From Acinetobacter lwoffii (GTDB lineage Bacteria > Pseudomonadota > Gammaproteobacteria > Pseudomonadales > Moraxellaceae): DNA of 64,000 nucleotides. Below the pieces are notes generated by a model, which was not told the origin of the DNA, ran no database searches, and was given only the letters and a program-made list of their open reading frames with translations. This document shows, piece after piece, positions 1 through 8,981 of this stretch. The translations under genes and the position numbers were made by a program. Location of the stretch: NCBI RefSeq assembly GCF_022967985.1, contig NZ_JALJVC010000001.1, forward strand, positions 186,001 through 250,000, in the 5' to 3' direction. Each line of letters opens with the position of its first letter. Within the stretch, counting starts at the first letter, position 1.

Positions 1-2
1 TT

Positions 3-287
3 ACCTTTCTGGCCAGTGTGAATCATGTTGGCCGTACTTCAATGGAAATCGGGATTCGTGTAGAAGCCCAGAATATTCAAAAGAGAACGGTACGTCATAC
101 CAATAGCTGTTATTTCACCATGGTTGCGGTGGATGAAAATGGTAAACCAAAACAGATTCCAGCTTTGAACCTGGACAATGACTGGAAACGTTGCCGTTTT
201 GAAGCAGCAGAACAGCGTAAAGTCGCGCGTTTGCAAGAAAATCATCATCCTTCATGCAGCATTTATAAAAAGACTGCACAGAGTTAA
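3..287 (+). CDS. Acyl-CoA thioesterase, hotdog fold (3' part only)
   Basis: The gene enters from the left edge and only its last 94 codons are present. The frame is open from position 3 and reads TFLASVNHVGRTSMEIGIRV, followed by a C-terminal segment with CYFTMVAVDENGKP. This is typical of YciA / cytosolic acyl-CoA hydrolase hotdog proteins, which cleave acyl-CoA to free acid and CoA in the cytoplasm. The GTG at 18 is an internal valine codon, not the start. A strong terminator follows the stop. The catalytic N-terminal half is outside the window, so substrate preference cannot be judged. Confidence 0.75.
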   Translation, partial: TFLASVNHVGRTSMEIGIRVEAQNIQKRTVRHTNSCYFTMVAVDENGKPKQIPALNLDNDWKRCRFEAAEQRKVARLQENHHPSCSIYKKTAQS

Positions 288-303
288 GTTAAATCGTGAT
301 TGA

Positions 304-334
304 GAAAAGACCTTCATATGAAGGTCTTTTTTTT
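304..334 (+). terminator. Rho-independent terminator after the thioesterase gene
   Basis: The dyad AGACCTTC-atat-GAAGGTCT (308-327) is preceded by an A-run and followed by eight T. It separates the thioesterase from the TetR-MFS unit. Confidence 0.85.
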
Positions 335-378
335 GCATCAATTTCAGTTTTTCACTGGAGCTTTGTTATTTTTTACCC

Positions 379-404
379 TAATATAAAACGATACGTATCG
401 TTTT
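379..404 (+). promoter_or_regulatory. Palindromic operator abutting a -10 box, upstream of tetR-MFS
   Basis: Positions 385-404 form a perfect 20-bp palindrome, AAAACGATACGTATCGTTTT. The hexamer TAATAT at 379-384 is a plausible -10 element directly beside it, so a bound repressor would cover the transcription start. The site lies 33 bp before the TetR gene at 438. Autoregulation by that TetR protein is inferred from position and symmetry. No good -35 hexamer is visible. Confidence 0.7.
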
Positions 405-437
405 GATTTTTAGATCTTAAAAGTTAAGTAGAAAAAT

Positions 438-1001
438 ATGAGCAGTGATGAAAAAAGTTCCCGACGACAGCAGTGCATTTTACAGGCGGTCGCAGATGCG
501 CTGGCAGAATGTGAATATCATCAGCTGACGATTGAAGATGTAGCGGCACGTGCCGGTGTTGGCAAGTCCACGATTTATCGATGGTGGAAACATAAATCGG
601 AACTGGTGCTGGACACTTTCAAACAGCATACAGCTTCGGTATTTGAGCTGGATACCTCTAAAAGCCTGAAAAGCAATCTCATTCAACAACTCGGTTCTTT
701 ATCTCAAGCGCTGAATCATCCGGTCGGTCGGGCTTTGCTGGTAGTGATTGCCAATCACCGCGAACTGGCAGGTGAGTTCTTTCAGCAATATCTCTTGCCA
801 CGTCGGCAACAGACCCATCAACTGATTCAGCAAGCGATTGAACGGGGAAAAATCCGCGCTGATTATCCTTTTGATTTGATGCTGGATACCTTATACGGCC
901 CGATTCATTACCAGATCATTTTTTTCAACCGGATTCCAGATGAACACTATATCCAGAATCTGGTCGAGTTGGCCTTGCATCCGGTCACTGTTCAAGCCTG
1001 A
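438..1001 (+). CDS. TetR/AcrR family transcriptional repressor
   Basis: This 187-residue protein has the TetR layout: an N-terminal helix-turn-helix at about residues 31-50 (TIEDVAARAGVGKSTIYRWW) and an all-helical C-terminal ligand and dimerisation domain. It probably controls its own transcription and the MFS exporter gene that starts 40 bp downstream in the same direction. A perfect 20-bp palindrome sits just upstream, the usual arrangement for this family. The inducing ligand cannot be read from the sequence. The family call is firm; the target assignment is inferred from context. Confidence 0.9.
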   Translation: MSSDEKSSRRQQCILQAVADALAECEYHQLTIEDVAARAGVGKSTIYRWWKHKSELVLDTFKQHTASVFELDTSKSLKSNLIQQLGSLSQALNHPVGRALLVVIANHRELAGEFFQQYLLPRRQQTHQLIQQAIERGKIRADYPFDLMLDTLYGPIHYQIIFFNRIPDEHYIQNLVELALHPVTVQA

Positions 1002-1041
1002 GTTTGTGCTATTTCCCTACAAATTTTAAGAGTTGGTGATT

Positions 1042-2241
1042 ATGTCAGTTAGCGCTGAGCGGTTATGGAATCGCTCATTTATCTTGTGCTTATTCAATAA
1101 TTTTTTCCTGTTTGTTTATTATTTTGCCTTACTGACCATCTTGCCGATTTACATCATGAAAGATCTGGGCGGTTCGGTAAAAGAAGCGGGTCTGGCGCTG
1201 ACGCTATTTTTGGCCTCTTCGATTGCGGTTCGGCCATTTTCCGGCATGATCATCGAAAAGCTCGGCAAGAAAATCTCGATGCGCGGTGCAGGCGTGATTT
1301 TTGCCTTATTTTCCTTTAGTTATTTGCTGGTAGATAGCATGTGGTCGCTGTTGCTGGTGCGTTTTTTACATGGTATTTGGTTCAGTATTCTGACCACGGT
1401 GGCAGTACCCGTCGCTAATGAATTTATTCCTGAACAGCGCAAAGGTGAGGGCATGGGCTATTTCGTCATGTCGACCAATCTGGGTGTGGTTTTTGGGCCC
1501 TTGCTGGCATTGACCGTAATTCAGTTCACCAGCTTCAAAGTCTTATTTGGCATTCTTGCCGTTATCATTTCTTTGGGGCTCATTTTCTGTTGGATGCTCA
1601 AAATCACAGAGTTACCAAAACCTGAAGCTATAAGCACAGAAAAAACCAGCTTGAGCTTGCAGGATATTCTGGAAGTCAAAGTTCTGGCGGTAAGTTTTGT
1701 GGCTTTACTAACCGCTTTTGCCTACTCGGGCATCATGAGTTTTATTACTGCATTTAGTGAAACCAAGCAGCTTTTGGGCTATACCAGCGTATTCTTTATT
1801 GTCTTTGCAGCGTCCATGTTGCTGGTCAGACCTTGGGTTGGAAAGATTTATGACCGTAAGGGACCCAGTGCAGTTATTTATCCTTCATTTATTTTCTTTG
1901 CCATTGGTCTGGTGATTGTCAGCCTGATTTCCAATCAATGGATATTATGGTTGTCGGCGGTGTTTATTGGGATCGGTTATGGTTCACTATTCCCATGTTT
2001 GCAGACCTTGGCCATTCAGTCGGTCGACAAACAGCGTATGGGACATGCGATTTCAACCTTCTTTACCCTGTTTGATCTGGGTTTAGCGATCGGTTCCGTG
2101 GCAATGGGAGTATTGATTGCCTATTGGGGCTTTGAAACTACTTATGTTTTGAGTGCCGCACTCGTCATTGTGACGATATTGGTTTATCGTCAGTATGTTG
2201 CCAAAAAGCAAAATAAGCGCCCGGCAAGTTTGGAGTTATAA
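1042..2241 (+). CDS. MFS transporter, drug-efflux-like
   Basis: A 399-residue integral membrane protein with about 12 hydrophobic segments and the major facilitator pattern of two six-helix halves. An A-motif-like loop, EKLGKKISMRG, lies between helices 2 and 3. The start is placed at ATG 1042, with AAGAG upstream, rather than at the TTG or GTG codons 6-9 bp earlier. It lies 40 bp behind the TetR gene and is probably its regulatory target, so export of a toxic compound is likely. The substrate is unknown. The adjacent LysR-type gene, starting 1 bp after the stop, is broken. Confidence 0.85.
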   Translation: MSVSAERLWNRSFILCLFNNFFLFVYYFALLTILPIYIMKDLGGSVKEAGLALTLFLASSIAVRPFSGMIIEKLGKKISMRGAGVIFALFSFSYLLVDSMWSLLLVRFLHGIWFSILTTVAVPVANEFIPEQRKGEGMGYFVMSTNLGVVFGPLLALTVIQFTSFKVLFGILAVIISLGLIFCWMLKITELPKPEAISTEKTSLSLQDILEVKVLAVSFVALLTAFAYSGIMSFITAFSETKQLLGYTSVFFIVFAASMLLVRPWVGKIYDRKGPSAVIYPSFIFFAIGLVIVSLISNQWILWLSAVFIGIGYGSLFPCLQTLAIQSVDKQRMGHAISTFFTLFDLGLAIGSVAMGVLIAYWGFETTYVLSAALVIVTILVYRQYVAKKQNKRPASLEL

Positions 2242-2242
2242 A

Positions 2243-3135
2243 ATGGAATTAAGGCATTTACGTTATTTCGTTACGGTGGCGCAGGAACTGAACTTTACCC
2301 GTGCCGCGGAAAAATTAAATACGGTCAGCCTTCATTGAGCCAGCAAATCAAGGATCTGGAACGTGAGGTTGGCGTACAGTTGCTAGAGCGGAATAACCGT
2401 AAGGTCGGGCTCACTGAAGCCGGTCAGGCATTTTTAAAAGAAGCTTTACTGAGTCTTGAGCATGCAGAGCGCGCCATTCAGACTGCCAGACAGATCGCGA
2501 ATGCACAGCAGGATCAGCTGAATATCGGATTCGTGCCGGTCGCGGAAATGAAAGTCTTTCCTTATATCATGCCGAATATCCGCGCGCATTTTCCTGAACT
2601 GAAAGCACAGTTTCATAGTCTGACCGATGCAGAGCAGCTTAGTGCCTGAAGAAATGGACAGATCGACATTGCCTTTACCCGTTATCCGGGGCAGTTAAGT
2701 GAGTTTGATTCGATCCGCATTTTTGATGAGCCTTTAACCTTGATTGTGCCCAAAGATTCCCCGGCTGCGGCCTTGCCCTATGTCAGTATCAAGAGTTTTG
2801 AAAATCAGGATTTTGTAATTAGTGATGAGTAGTCCTCACCGCAACTGCATAAGCTGATTCAGGATTTTTTTAAGCAGTCCAAATTAAAGGTAAATGTGGT
2901 GCAGTATTCCACCAATATTCTGCTCAATGTCAATCTGGTAGGGATGGGTGTGGGCTGGAGTCTGGTGCCGGCCTATGTGATTCCATTGCTCGGCGATAAT
3001 ATTGTGGTGAAAAAGACCCTGGAACCGTTACCGATGATTGGACTGTATGCCAATTATCGCAAGGATCAAAAACATGTGGTGATTGATCTGATTTTGAAAG
3101 TATTAAAAGAAAAGTTTTGTGTGGACCTTTTTTAA
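2243..3135 (+). pseudogene. Degenerate LysR-family regulator
   Basis: The ATG at 2243 opens a typical LysR N-terminus (MELRHLRYFVTVAQELNFTR, then AAEKLN). The frame then slips by one base near 2323-2326, where NTAQPSLSQQIKDLE would be expected, consistent with a single-base deletion. In the corrected frame two in-frame stops follow, TGA at 2647-2649 and TAG at 2830-2832. LysR-like sequence resumes after each, including NGQIDIAFTR and NLVGMGVGWSLVPAYV in the effector domain. Total length corresponds to about 297 codons, normal for the family. With three separate lesions the gene should not make a working regulator. It begins immediately after the MFS gene, so it may once have been co-transcribed with it. 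Confidence 0.9.
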
Positions 3136-3264
3136 TATCTGCATCGTTGATCAGCCCATCGAAAAAGCCGTGCGACAGAAACGATCTGTAGCACATCCTT
3201 TTAAATCGGAACTGCAAATCGCTTTATACTGAACATCTAACAATAAAAAACCGGTTGAAGCAGG

Positions 3265-3882
3265 ATGATGAAGCTTTATAATAACCCACAATCACGTGGC
3301 CTAACCTTGTTGCCTTTGCTGAAAGAATTGCAGATTGAAGACCAGATTGAACAGGTGGAAGTCGCCTATGGGCATATGCATCAGCAGGCGTATACACAGA
3401 TCAATCCGATGGGAAAAGTTCCCTGTCTGGTAGATCAGGATGTCGTCATTTCAGAAATGGCCGCCATTTTTATCTATCTGGCAGATAAATATCGTGACAA
3501 AGGATTGGCACCTACTTTGGATGATCCGAAGCGTGGGGCGTATTTGAAATGGATGTTTTTCTGTCATGGACCCTTTACCGAATATATCGATATAAAAAAT
3601 TTACAGGTGTCGCCAGAAAATATTGAAAAGAACCGGAGAAGTTTAAGTTTTGGGAATGAAGTAGCCGTATTTGATTTTCTGAAACAGGGCATCGGGCAGG
3701 CCAATCCTTATCTGTTGGGTGAAAAAGTCTCGGCGGCGGATCTCTATGTGGCTTACTGTTTGATCTTTGCAATCTCTGCGAAAATTTTACCGCCATTTGA
3801 CGAGTTCAAACCTTTTTTGCAGCAGATGGCTCGTCGTGATTCCCTGAAAGATATTCCCTGGTTTCAGGAATACCGAGTCTAA
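3265..3882 (+). CDS. Glutathione S-transferase family protein
   Basis: The 205-residue product has a thioredoxin-like N-terminal half, with NPMGKVPCLV carrying the conserved cis-proline region near residue 55 and a following SEMAAIFIYLADKY segment. The C-terminal half is helical and contains KVSAADLYVAYCL. This is the standard GST layout for cytoplasmic conjugation or glutathione-dependent reduction of electrophiles. Two ATG codons are adjacent at 3265 and 3268 and either could start. A TATACT hexamer at about 3224-3229 may be the -10 box. The subclass and substrate are not evident. Confidence 0.85.
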   Translation: MMKLYNNPQSRGLTLLPLLKELQIEDQIEQVEVAYGHMHQQAYTQINPMGKVPCLVDQDVVISEMAAIFIYLADKYRDKGLAPTLDDPKRGAYLKWMFFCHGPFTEYIDIKNLQVSPENIEKNRRSLSFGNEVAVFDFLKQGIGQANPYLLGEKVSAADLYVAYCLIFAISAKILPPFDEFKPFLQQMARRDSLKDIPWFQEYRV

Positions 3883-3921
3883 TTCCCCAGTCTATATATT
3901 GTCCGGAATATATAAAAATAA

Positions 3922-3948
3922 TAAAAAAAACCACGCCGAAGCGTGGTG
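3922..3948 (-). terminator. Terminator downstream of the mhpA-type gene
   Basis: On the minus strand, CCACGC-ttcg-GCGTGG is followed by an eight-base T-run. It lies just beyond the minus-strand stop at 3965 and also separates it from the plus-strand GST gene. Confidence 0.8.
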
Positions 3949-3964
3949 AAAAGTGACTCTAATA

Positions 3965-5569
3965 TTATTTCAGATAAAGCTTTTTAAACAGTTGCTGGCT
4001 GGTGCTTTCCATCGATTGAGGAATGGCCAGGGCAGCTACGAAACGGTCAGGACGCAAGATCACAACTGAATCAGACGTGTTGCCAAACCACGAGCGGATA
4101 TCTGTGCCGATATCACCAATAGTGATGACATCTTCATACTCTTTGCGCTGGTTATTTTGCAATTGCACCGCAGGAATTACCTGGATGAATTTCACGCCGA
4201 GCGATTTCCACTGTTGCAACGTCTCCGGACTAAGACCCCATTTCGGATCAACACCCCAGGCAATAATCGCAAAATCATTGCCGATCACTTCATCCAGTAA
4301 TACGGTTTCACCCGAAGCCAGTTGAACTTGAGGCTGGATAAACATCTTACCGACTGGAGAGTTCTTGGCTCCGTTACTCAAAAGTGCGCCGTCATGATAT
4401 TTCGGCATTGGCTTGAAACGCATTTCCAGCAGGTACTGTTTGATCGGCTTGATGTAGTTCAGGGCATAGGCAATACCATCACGAACAAAACCTTGCCATT
4501 TTTTCGGTGGTGCCAGTACGTGACCTGCCATCACCGACAGGTCAATCATCGCCTTGGCATGGTCTTTACGTTCGATCTGATACGAATCTAAAAGTGCTGG
4601 GCCAGCTTTGCCTTGAACAACCAGCGCCATTTTCCAGGCCAAGTTAAAGGCATCACGCATACCGCTGTTATAACCCTGACCTTGCCATACCGGCATAATG
4701 TGCGCTGCATCACCGGCAAGTAAAATACGGTCGACACGGAACTTGTCGGCAATACGAGCATTATGGGTATAGACACGCTGACGGATCACTTCGATACCAT
4801 CTGTGCTTGGTAAAACCTTAGAAAGAAGTTTGGCAATATTTTCCGGTTTGCTCAGTTCTTCCTGCGTTTCACCCGGCATAACCATAAATTCAAAACGGCG
4901 AATACCATGTGGCAATGCGGCTGATACATAAGGACGAACCGGATCACAACATAAGTAAATATGTGGTGTAGCAAGCGGATCATTCTCAAGGTCAATCACG
5001 ATCCATTGATTCGGTGCGGTTTCACCTTCAAAGGCAATGCCTAGGTTGCGGCGCACATATGAATTACCGCCATCACAGGCAATCAGATATTGAGCGCGGA
5101 TGGTTTCTGCATCGCCCTCTTTATTTTGCAGATTGAGTGTTACGCCGTCAGCATCTTGACTAAACTGGGTCAATTGACGAGAAAATAGCACTTGGGTGTT
5201 TTTATATTGCTTTAAGCCTTGCAGTAGGACGTTATCGACTTGTGGCTGAATAAAGGCATTACGGCGCGAGAAACCAAACTCACGTGTTAAAGGCTGAATA
5301 TCTGCAAAACAGCGACCTTTAGGCGTCAAGAAGCGCATCGCATGATTCGGAGTGGTATGCGGTAAGACTTGATCGACTAAACCCAAAGATTGAATGGTAC
5401 GTAAGGATTCATCATCGATTCCAATCGCACGTGGATAATCAATCAAACTATCCAGTTACTCGACAATCGTGACAGCTACGCCTTGCTTGCTCAGATAGTT
5501 GGCAATGGTTAAGCCTACAGGGCCGGCGCCAAGGATTGCCACTTCAGTAGTGTAATTAGTATTGCTCAT
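3965..5569 (-). pseudogene. mhpA: 3-(3-hydroxyphenyl)propionate hydroxylase-type FAD monooxygenase, interrupted by an early stop
   Basis: Translation from the ATG at 5569 gives an N-terminus with the FAD-binding GAGPVG at residues 14-19, and continues to VTIVE. Codon 38 (5456-5458) is TAA, where CAA or CAG for Gln is expected, and the frame then runs open as [16 protein letters not shown] for 496 more codons. Downstream motifs are intact: [11 protein letters not shown] and the flavin-site [21 protein letters not shown]. Overall length of about 534 residues fits the MhpA class, which hydroxylates 3-hydroxyphenylpropionate and 3-hydroxycinnamate to catechols. A restart at the TTG at 5446 would lack the dinucleotide-binding motif. 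A single-base change or a sequencing error would explain the stop. No other mhp genes are nearby. Confidence 0.85.
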
Positions 5570-5922
5570 AGCGAATGTCCACTCAATCGACTTGCATTTG
5601 ATGCTATTAAGGGACAGTTAGAAGCCAGAAACAAGTTAGGCGATAGTAGCTTAAGTATATGGATGATATTGGATTGAAATAGGTGGTTTTTAAATAAATA
5701 ATTGATTTTAATTATAAAAATAATAAAAATTTGATAGCCTGTATTAATTCTATGATCAGTTTTGACTATGGTGATAAATAGATTTTATGCAATAAAAATG
5801 CTGAACCAGCATCAAGCATGATTCAGCATAGAATAATATCGGGGGCAGTATAGGACAAAGCCTACTGGAGAATTACTGTCCCTGATATCTTCATTGAAGG
5901 ATTAAACGAGTTGTTCAATCAC
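5570..5922. other. Intergenic region between mhpA-type gene and small secreted protein
   Basis: This is 353 bp of AT-rich DNA without a convincing gene. It must hold the promoter of the minus-strand hydroxylase gene in its left part. The only clear structure is the inverted repeat ATGCTGAA (5798-5805) / TTCAGCAT (5822-5829) with a 16-base loop. That repeat lacks a following T-run, so it is not a textbook terminator for the gene ending at 5923. Confidence 0.5.
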
Positions 5923-6156
5923 TTAACGTGCAGCAGGTTTTGCAGGTGTCGTAGTTTCCGCAGCAGCTTCAGAGGCAGCAGGCTGCTCTGCAGATGCGCC
6001 TGCAACAGGAGCATTCGATTCAGGTAATTCCTGGGTAGTCACAATCACTTTTTCTTCTGCAGTGGTGGTTTTAGCATCTGTAGTTTTACTATCAGCAAAA
6101 CTGGTGGCTGCAGCAGCAGTAAGCGTAGTGGCAAGTAAGATTTGTGCATATTTCAT
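5923..6156 (-). CDS. Small secreted Ala/Thr-rich protein of unknown function
   Basis: The 77-residue product starts with a signal peptide (MKYAQILLATTLTAAAATSFA, likely cut after SFA) and continues as a low-complexity chain rich in Ala, Thr, Glu and Pro, ending in PAKPAAR. The start is the ATG at 6156 because AAAGGA lies 8 bases before it; the ATG at 6177 is less likely. No known domain is recognised. The mature part of about 56 residues is probably disordered and periplasmic or secreted. Whether it is a stress-induced periplasmic peptide or something else cannot be told. Confidence 0.6.
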   Translation of the reverse strand: MKYAQILLATTLTAAAATSFADSKTTDAKTTTAEEKVIVTTQELPESNAPVAGASAEQPAASEAAAETTTPAKPAAR

Positions 6157-6547
6157 TTTTGGCATCCTTTTATTCATGTCATGTAATCTGCCGAGCTGAC
6201 CATCACATCAATTCGACAGATGCCCATCCTAAGCACTGAAATTTTACTGAGCAAATCAATTAACAAAAGCGACACGCAGGGAATAACCCAGCAGATACAA
6301 AACTGAGAAAGTTGTTTTATTTCTGTTAATTATGCGGAGTTTTATTTAATGAAAGTGTGTGTGAATATTTCAAGAATCCAATTTGAAATAAAAGTTAACA
6401 TAGAAAATTGGTAATTTGGGATCATTCCATTAATTTTTATCTCTGTGATTTTCACGCCGTGTTTGCGAAGAACACGCATTTTGAAGTCACACTGTGCTTT
6501 ATAATGCAGAGTATTGCTATTTCTATTCAATCTCTTGAGAGTCGATT
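6157..6547. other. Intergenic region upstream of the CobW-family gene
   Basis: 391 bp of AT-rich DNA between two divergently transcribed genes; it should contain both promoters. The inverted repeat CGTGTT (6458-6463) / AACACG (6471-6476) lies about 72 bp before the CobW gene and could be a binding site. It does not match a zinc-uptake (Zur) box that I can recognise. Reading frames here are short and lack ribosome-binding sites. Confidence 0.45.
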
Positions 6548-7555
6548 TTGAAAATTCTGTCAGCGTCGCAGGCTATTCCTGTCCATATCATTTCCGGATT
6601 TTTGGGTGCAGGTAAAACCACACTACTCAAACATTTATTACAGCAAAAACCGGAACAGGAAATCTGGGCTGTGCTAATGAATGAATTCGGCCAGATTGGG
6701 GTAGACCAGCAGTTATTGCCGCAAGATCAGGGTTATGCGGTCAAAGAGCTGTTGGGTGGTTGTCTATGTTGCAGTAGCCAATTGCCGATGCAGATTGCCT
6801 TGTCACGCCTGCTGTCAGAAGTGAAACCGGATCGTCTGTTTATCGAACCTACCGGACTGGGGCATCCTGGCCAATTACTGGAACAGCTGACCGAACCGCA
6901 CTGGCAGAGTCATTTAAACATGCAGGCATTGGTCACAGTGGTAGATGGTTCACGTTTGCATGATCGAGACTGGACTCAGCAAAACCTGTACGCAGACCAA
7001 CTCAAGGCAGCGCATATTGTGGTGATTTCACATACTGACTTGATGACAACCGCAGACCACGCAGCACTCACGCAACTTCAGACAGAATATCAACCTTATG
7101 CCCAACAGTGGTTGTTCACCGAGCATGGACAACTCGATATCGAACTGATCAAGCAGGACTATCGGGGTTCCGCCCGTCAGATTCAGCCTTTGTTAAAACA
7201 GCAACAGATCACCCGTTCAGCAGATACGCCCTTAGTGATTCAGCAAATGCCTTATCATTATGTAGAAAGCGCGCAGGGTTATCAGGTTGCGGGCTGGAAA
7301 TTGCCAAAACGCTGGCAATTCAATTTTTATGATCTGCTGGATCTGCTCTGTGAACAAAAAGACTGGCTCAGAATCAAGGGAATTTTTAATACGGATCAAG
7401 GCTGGAAAAGCTTTAATTTTAATCCTGAGCAGTTTAATTATCAGTCGGCAGATGAAGGCATTGATAACCGGGTAGAAGTGATTTATCAACAGTCACGGGA
7501 TTGGCTGGCCTTTGAAACTGCCCTGATGCAATGTCGTATGGATCCAGAGAAATAA
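6548..7555 (+). CDS. CobW/COG0523 family GTPase (metal chaperone type)
   Basis: The 335-residue protein has the G3E GTPase pattern: Walker A GFLGAGKTT at residues 17-25, the metal-binding GCLCC (CxCC) at 71-75, and EPTGLGHP near residue 100. A CobW C-terminal domain follows. Members deliver zinc or related metals to client enzymes in the cytoplasm, driven by GTP. The start codon is TTG at 6548, and no nearby ATG preserves the N-terminal strand before Walker A. The family is often under zinc repression, but no Zur box was recognised upstream. The client is unknown; YjiA-like is the closest description. Confidence 0.85.
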   Translation: MKILSASQAIPVHIISGFLGAGKTTLLKHLLQQKPEQEIWAVLMNEFGQIGVDQQLLPQDQGYAVKELLGGCLCCSSQLPMQIALSRLLSEVKPDRLFIEPTGLGHPGQLLEQLTEPHWQSHLNMQALVTVVDGSRLHDRDWTQQNLYADQLKAAHIVVISHTDLMTTADHAALTQLQTEYQPYAQQWLFTEHGQLDIELIKQDYRGSARQIQPLLKQQQITRSADTPLVIQQMPYHYVESAQGYQVAGWKLPKRWQFNFYDLLDLLCEQKDWLRIKGIFNTDQGWKSFNFNPEQFNYQSADEGIDNRVEVIYQQSRDWLAFETALMQCRMDPEK

Positions 7556-7656
7556 TGGTACTGTTTCTAGTGCGCTGAATGAATTATTGGCCTAAATCTG
7601 TTCAGCAAAATAGCGCTAAATCTTATATGCTAGGCGCCAAATTTGAGGATTATGTG

Positions 7657-8187
7657 ATGGCGTTAAAAGCGACGATTTATAAGGTTGATTTGAATATTGC
7701 GGACATGGATACGCATCGTTATGCAGACTATCAGCTGACGATGGCGCTGCATCCTTCAGAAACCATTGAACGCTTGATGGTGCGTATTTTGGCCTATGCA
7801 CGCTATGCCGATGAAGCGCTGGAATTTACCAAGGATCTTTTTGAAACCGATGAACCGGCACTCTGGGAAAAAGATCTGACCGGTCAACTGGTCAAATGGA
7901 TTGAAGTCGGTAGCCCGGATGAAGATAAAGTCAAAAAGGCCAGTGCGCGTTGCAAGCAGGTCGCAGTTGTCACCTATGGTTCTGCGGTGGATGAATGGTA
8001 TAAGCGCAGCAGCAAATTAAAAATCTTAAAAAATGTGGAAGTGTGGAAGTTATCTACCGCAACCACCGACGCATTGCCACAGTTATGCGAACGCACCATG
8101 CAGTTACAGCTCAATGTGATGGATGGTGAATGGACCTTGATTGGCGATCAGGGCCAGGTGCTGGTGGAGTGGGAACAGTTACAATAA
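7657..8187 (+). CDS. YaeQ family protein
   Basis: The 176-residue product begins MALKATIYKVDLNIADMD and contains HPSETIERLMVRILAYARYADE, the conserved core of YaeQ. This is a compact protein with a PD-(D/E)XK-like fold whose biochemical role is not settled. The longer frame from 7579 is rejected because GAGG lies correctly spaced before the ATG at 7657 and because family members start at MALK. It follows the CobW gene by about 100 bp and may be read through from it. Confidence is high for the family and low for function. Confidence 0.85.
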   Translation: MALKATIYKVDLNIADMDTHRYADYQLTMALHPSETIERLMVRILAYARYADEALEFTKDLFETDEPALWEKDLTGQLVKWIEVGSPDEDKVKKASARCKQVAVVTYGSAVDEWYKRSSKLKILKNVEVWKLSTATTDALPQLCERTMQLQLNVMDGEWTLIGDQGQVLVEWEQLQ

Positions 8188-8197
8188 GGCCAAATAA

Positions 8198-8221
8198 GGA
8201 TGCAAGTCTGGACTTGTATCC
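8198..8221. promoter_or_regulatory. Near-perfect dyad between yaeQ and mgtC-type gene
   Basis: GGATGCAAGTC-tg-GACTTGTATCC forms an 11-bp inverted repeat with one G-T pair and a two-base centre. It has no T-run, so it is either a protein-binding site for the MgtC-type gene at 8273 or a weak hairpin ending yaeQ. Confidence 0.35.
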
Positions 8222-8272
8222 TGTAGCTCAAATTGCGTATATCTGAGGAATAAGAATACGCAGGGTTGCACC

Positions 8273-8896
8273 ATGTACCATGAACTTTATGATTTACTGC
8301 TAGCTGTCGCGATTGGCGCAATTATTGGTGCAGAGCGTGAGTATCACAGTAAATCTGCTGGATTGCGTACCATGATTATGGTCAGTCTGAGTTCCTGTTT
8401 ATTTACCATTATCTCCCTGAAAATAGGCGTGGCCAATCCTGACCGGCTGGCCGCCAATGTCTTGACTGGGCTGGGTTTTCTGGGCGCTGGTGTTATCCTG
8501 AAAGATGATAACCGTATTTCTGGAATTACCACCGCGACTACCATCTGGATGACGGCAGCACTCGGCATGGCAGTCGGTGCTGGCTATGAACTCTTAAGTA
8601 TTTGGGCTACTTTTATTGTCATGGCGGTGCTGGTTCTATTAATGTATGTTCAGCGTGGCATTGAATCTCTGAATCAGGAACGCAGCTATGAAATCGTCTG
8701 CCCATTCGATCAGAATGATTCCGATCACTACGAAATGTTATTTAAACGTTATGAGTTAAAAGTGGTGCATTCCTCACAAAAAAAAATTGATCAACAGATT
8801 GTCGGACGCTGGATTCTGATGGGATCGGCCAAGAATCATCAAGAATTAACCCAGTATTTACTCAATGATAAGAATATTCAGGAACTCAGCTTTTAA
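8273..8896 (+). CDS. MgtC/SapB family membrane protein
   Basis: The 207-residue protein shows the MgtC pattern: AIIGAEREYHSKSAGLRT near residues 17-34, then hydrophobic helices, with GLGFLGAGVIL and the GITTATTIWMTAALGMAVGAG signature. About five membrane segments occupy residues 5-125, and a soluble C-terminal domain of some 75 residues follows. MgtC proteins act in the inner membrane in adaptation to low magnesium or acid stress, in some bacteria by affecting ATP synthase. No magnesium leader (M-box) was recognised upstream. It stands alone between YaeQ and an FKBP. Confidence 0.85.
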   Translation: MYHELYDLLLAVAIGAIIGAEREYHSKSAGLRTMIMVSLSSCLFTIISLKIGVANPDRLAANVLTGLGFLGAGVILKDDNRISGITTATTIWMTAALGMAVGAGYELLSIWATFIVMAVLVLLMYVQRGIESLNQERSYEIVCPFDQNDSDHYEMLFKRYELKVVHSSQKKIDQQIVGRWILMGSAKNHQELTQYLLNDKNIQELSF

Positions 8897-8981
8897 CCCA
8901 TCAATGTCCCAAGCTTAAAAAAACAGAGCAATCCAGTTTATACTGAGCTTTGAATTTTATGCTCCTCTCAGGTAAATAACC

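Noticed and set aside
6342..6530. Minus-strand reading frame of 62 codons
   Set aside because: No ribosome-binding site, no recognisable product, and it lies in the promoter region of the CobW gene.
6548..6600. Zur-regulated promoter for the CobW gene
   Set aside because: The family is often zinc-repressed, but I could not recognise a Zur box in 6157-6547.
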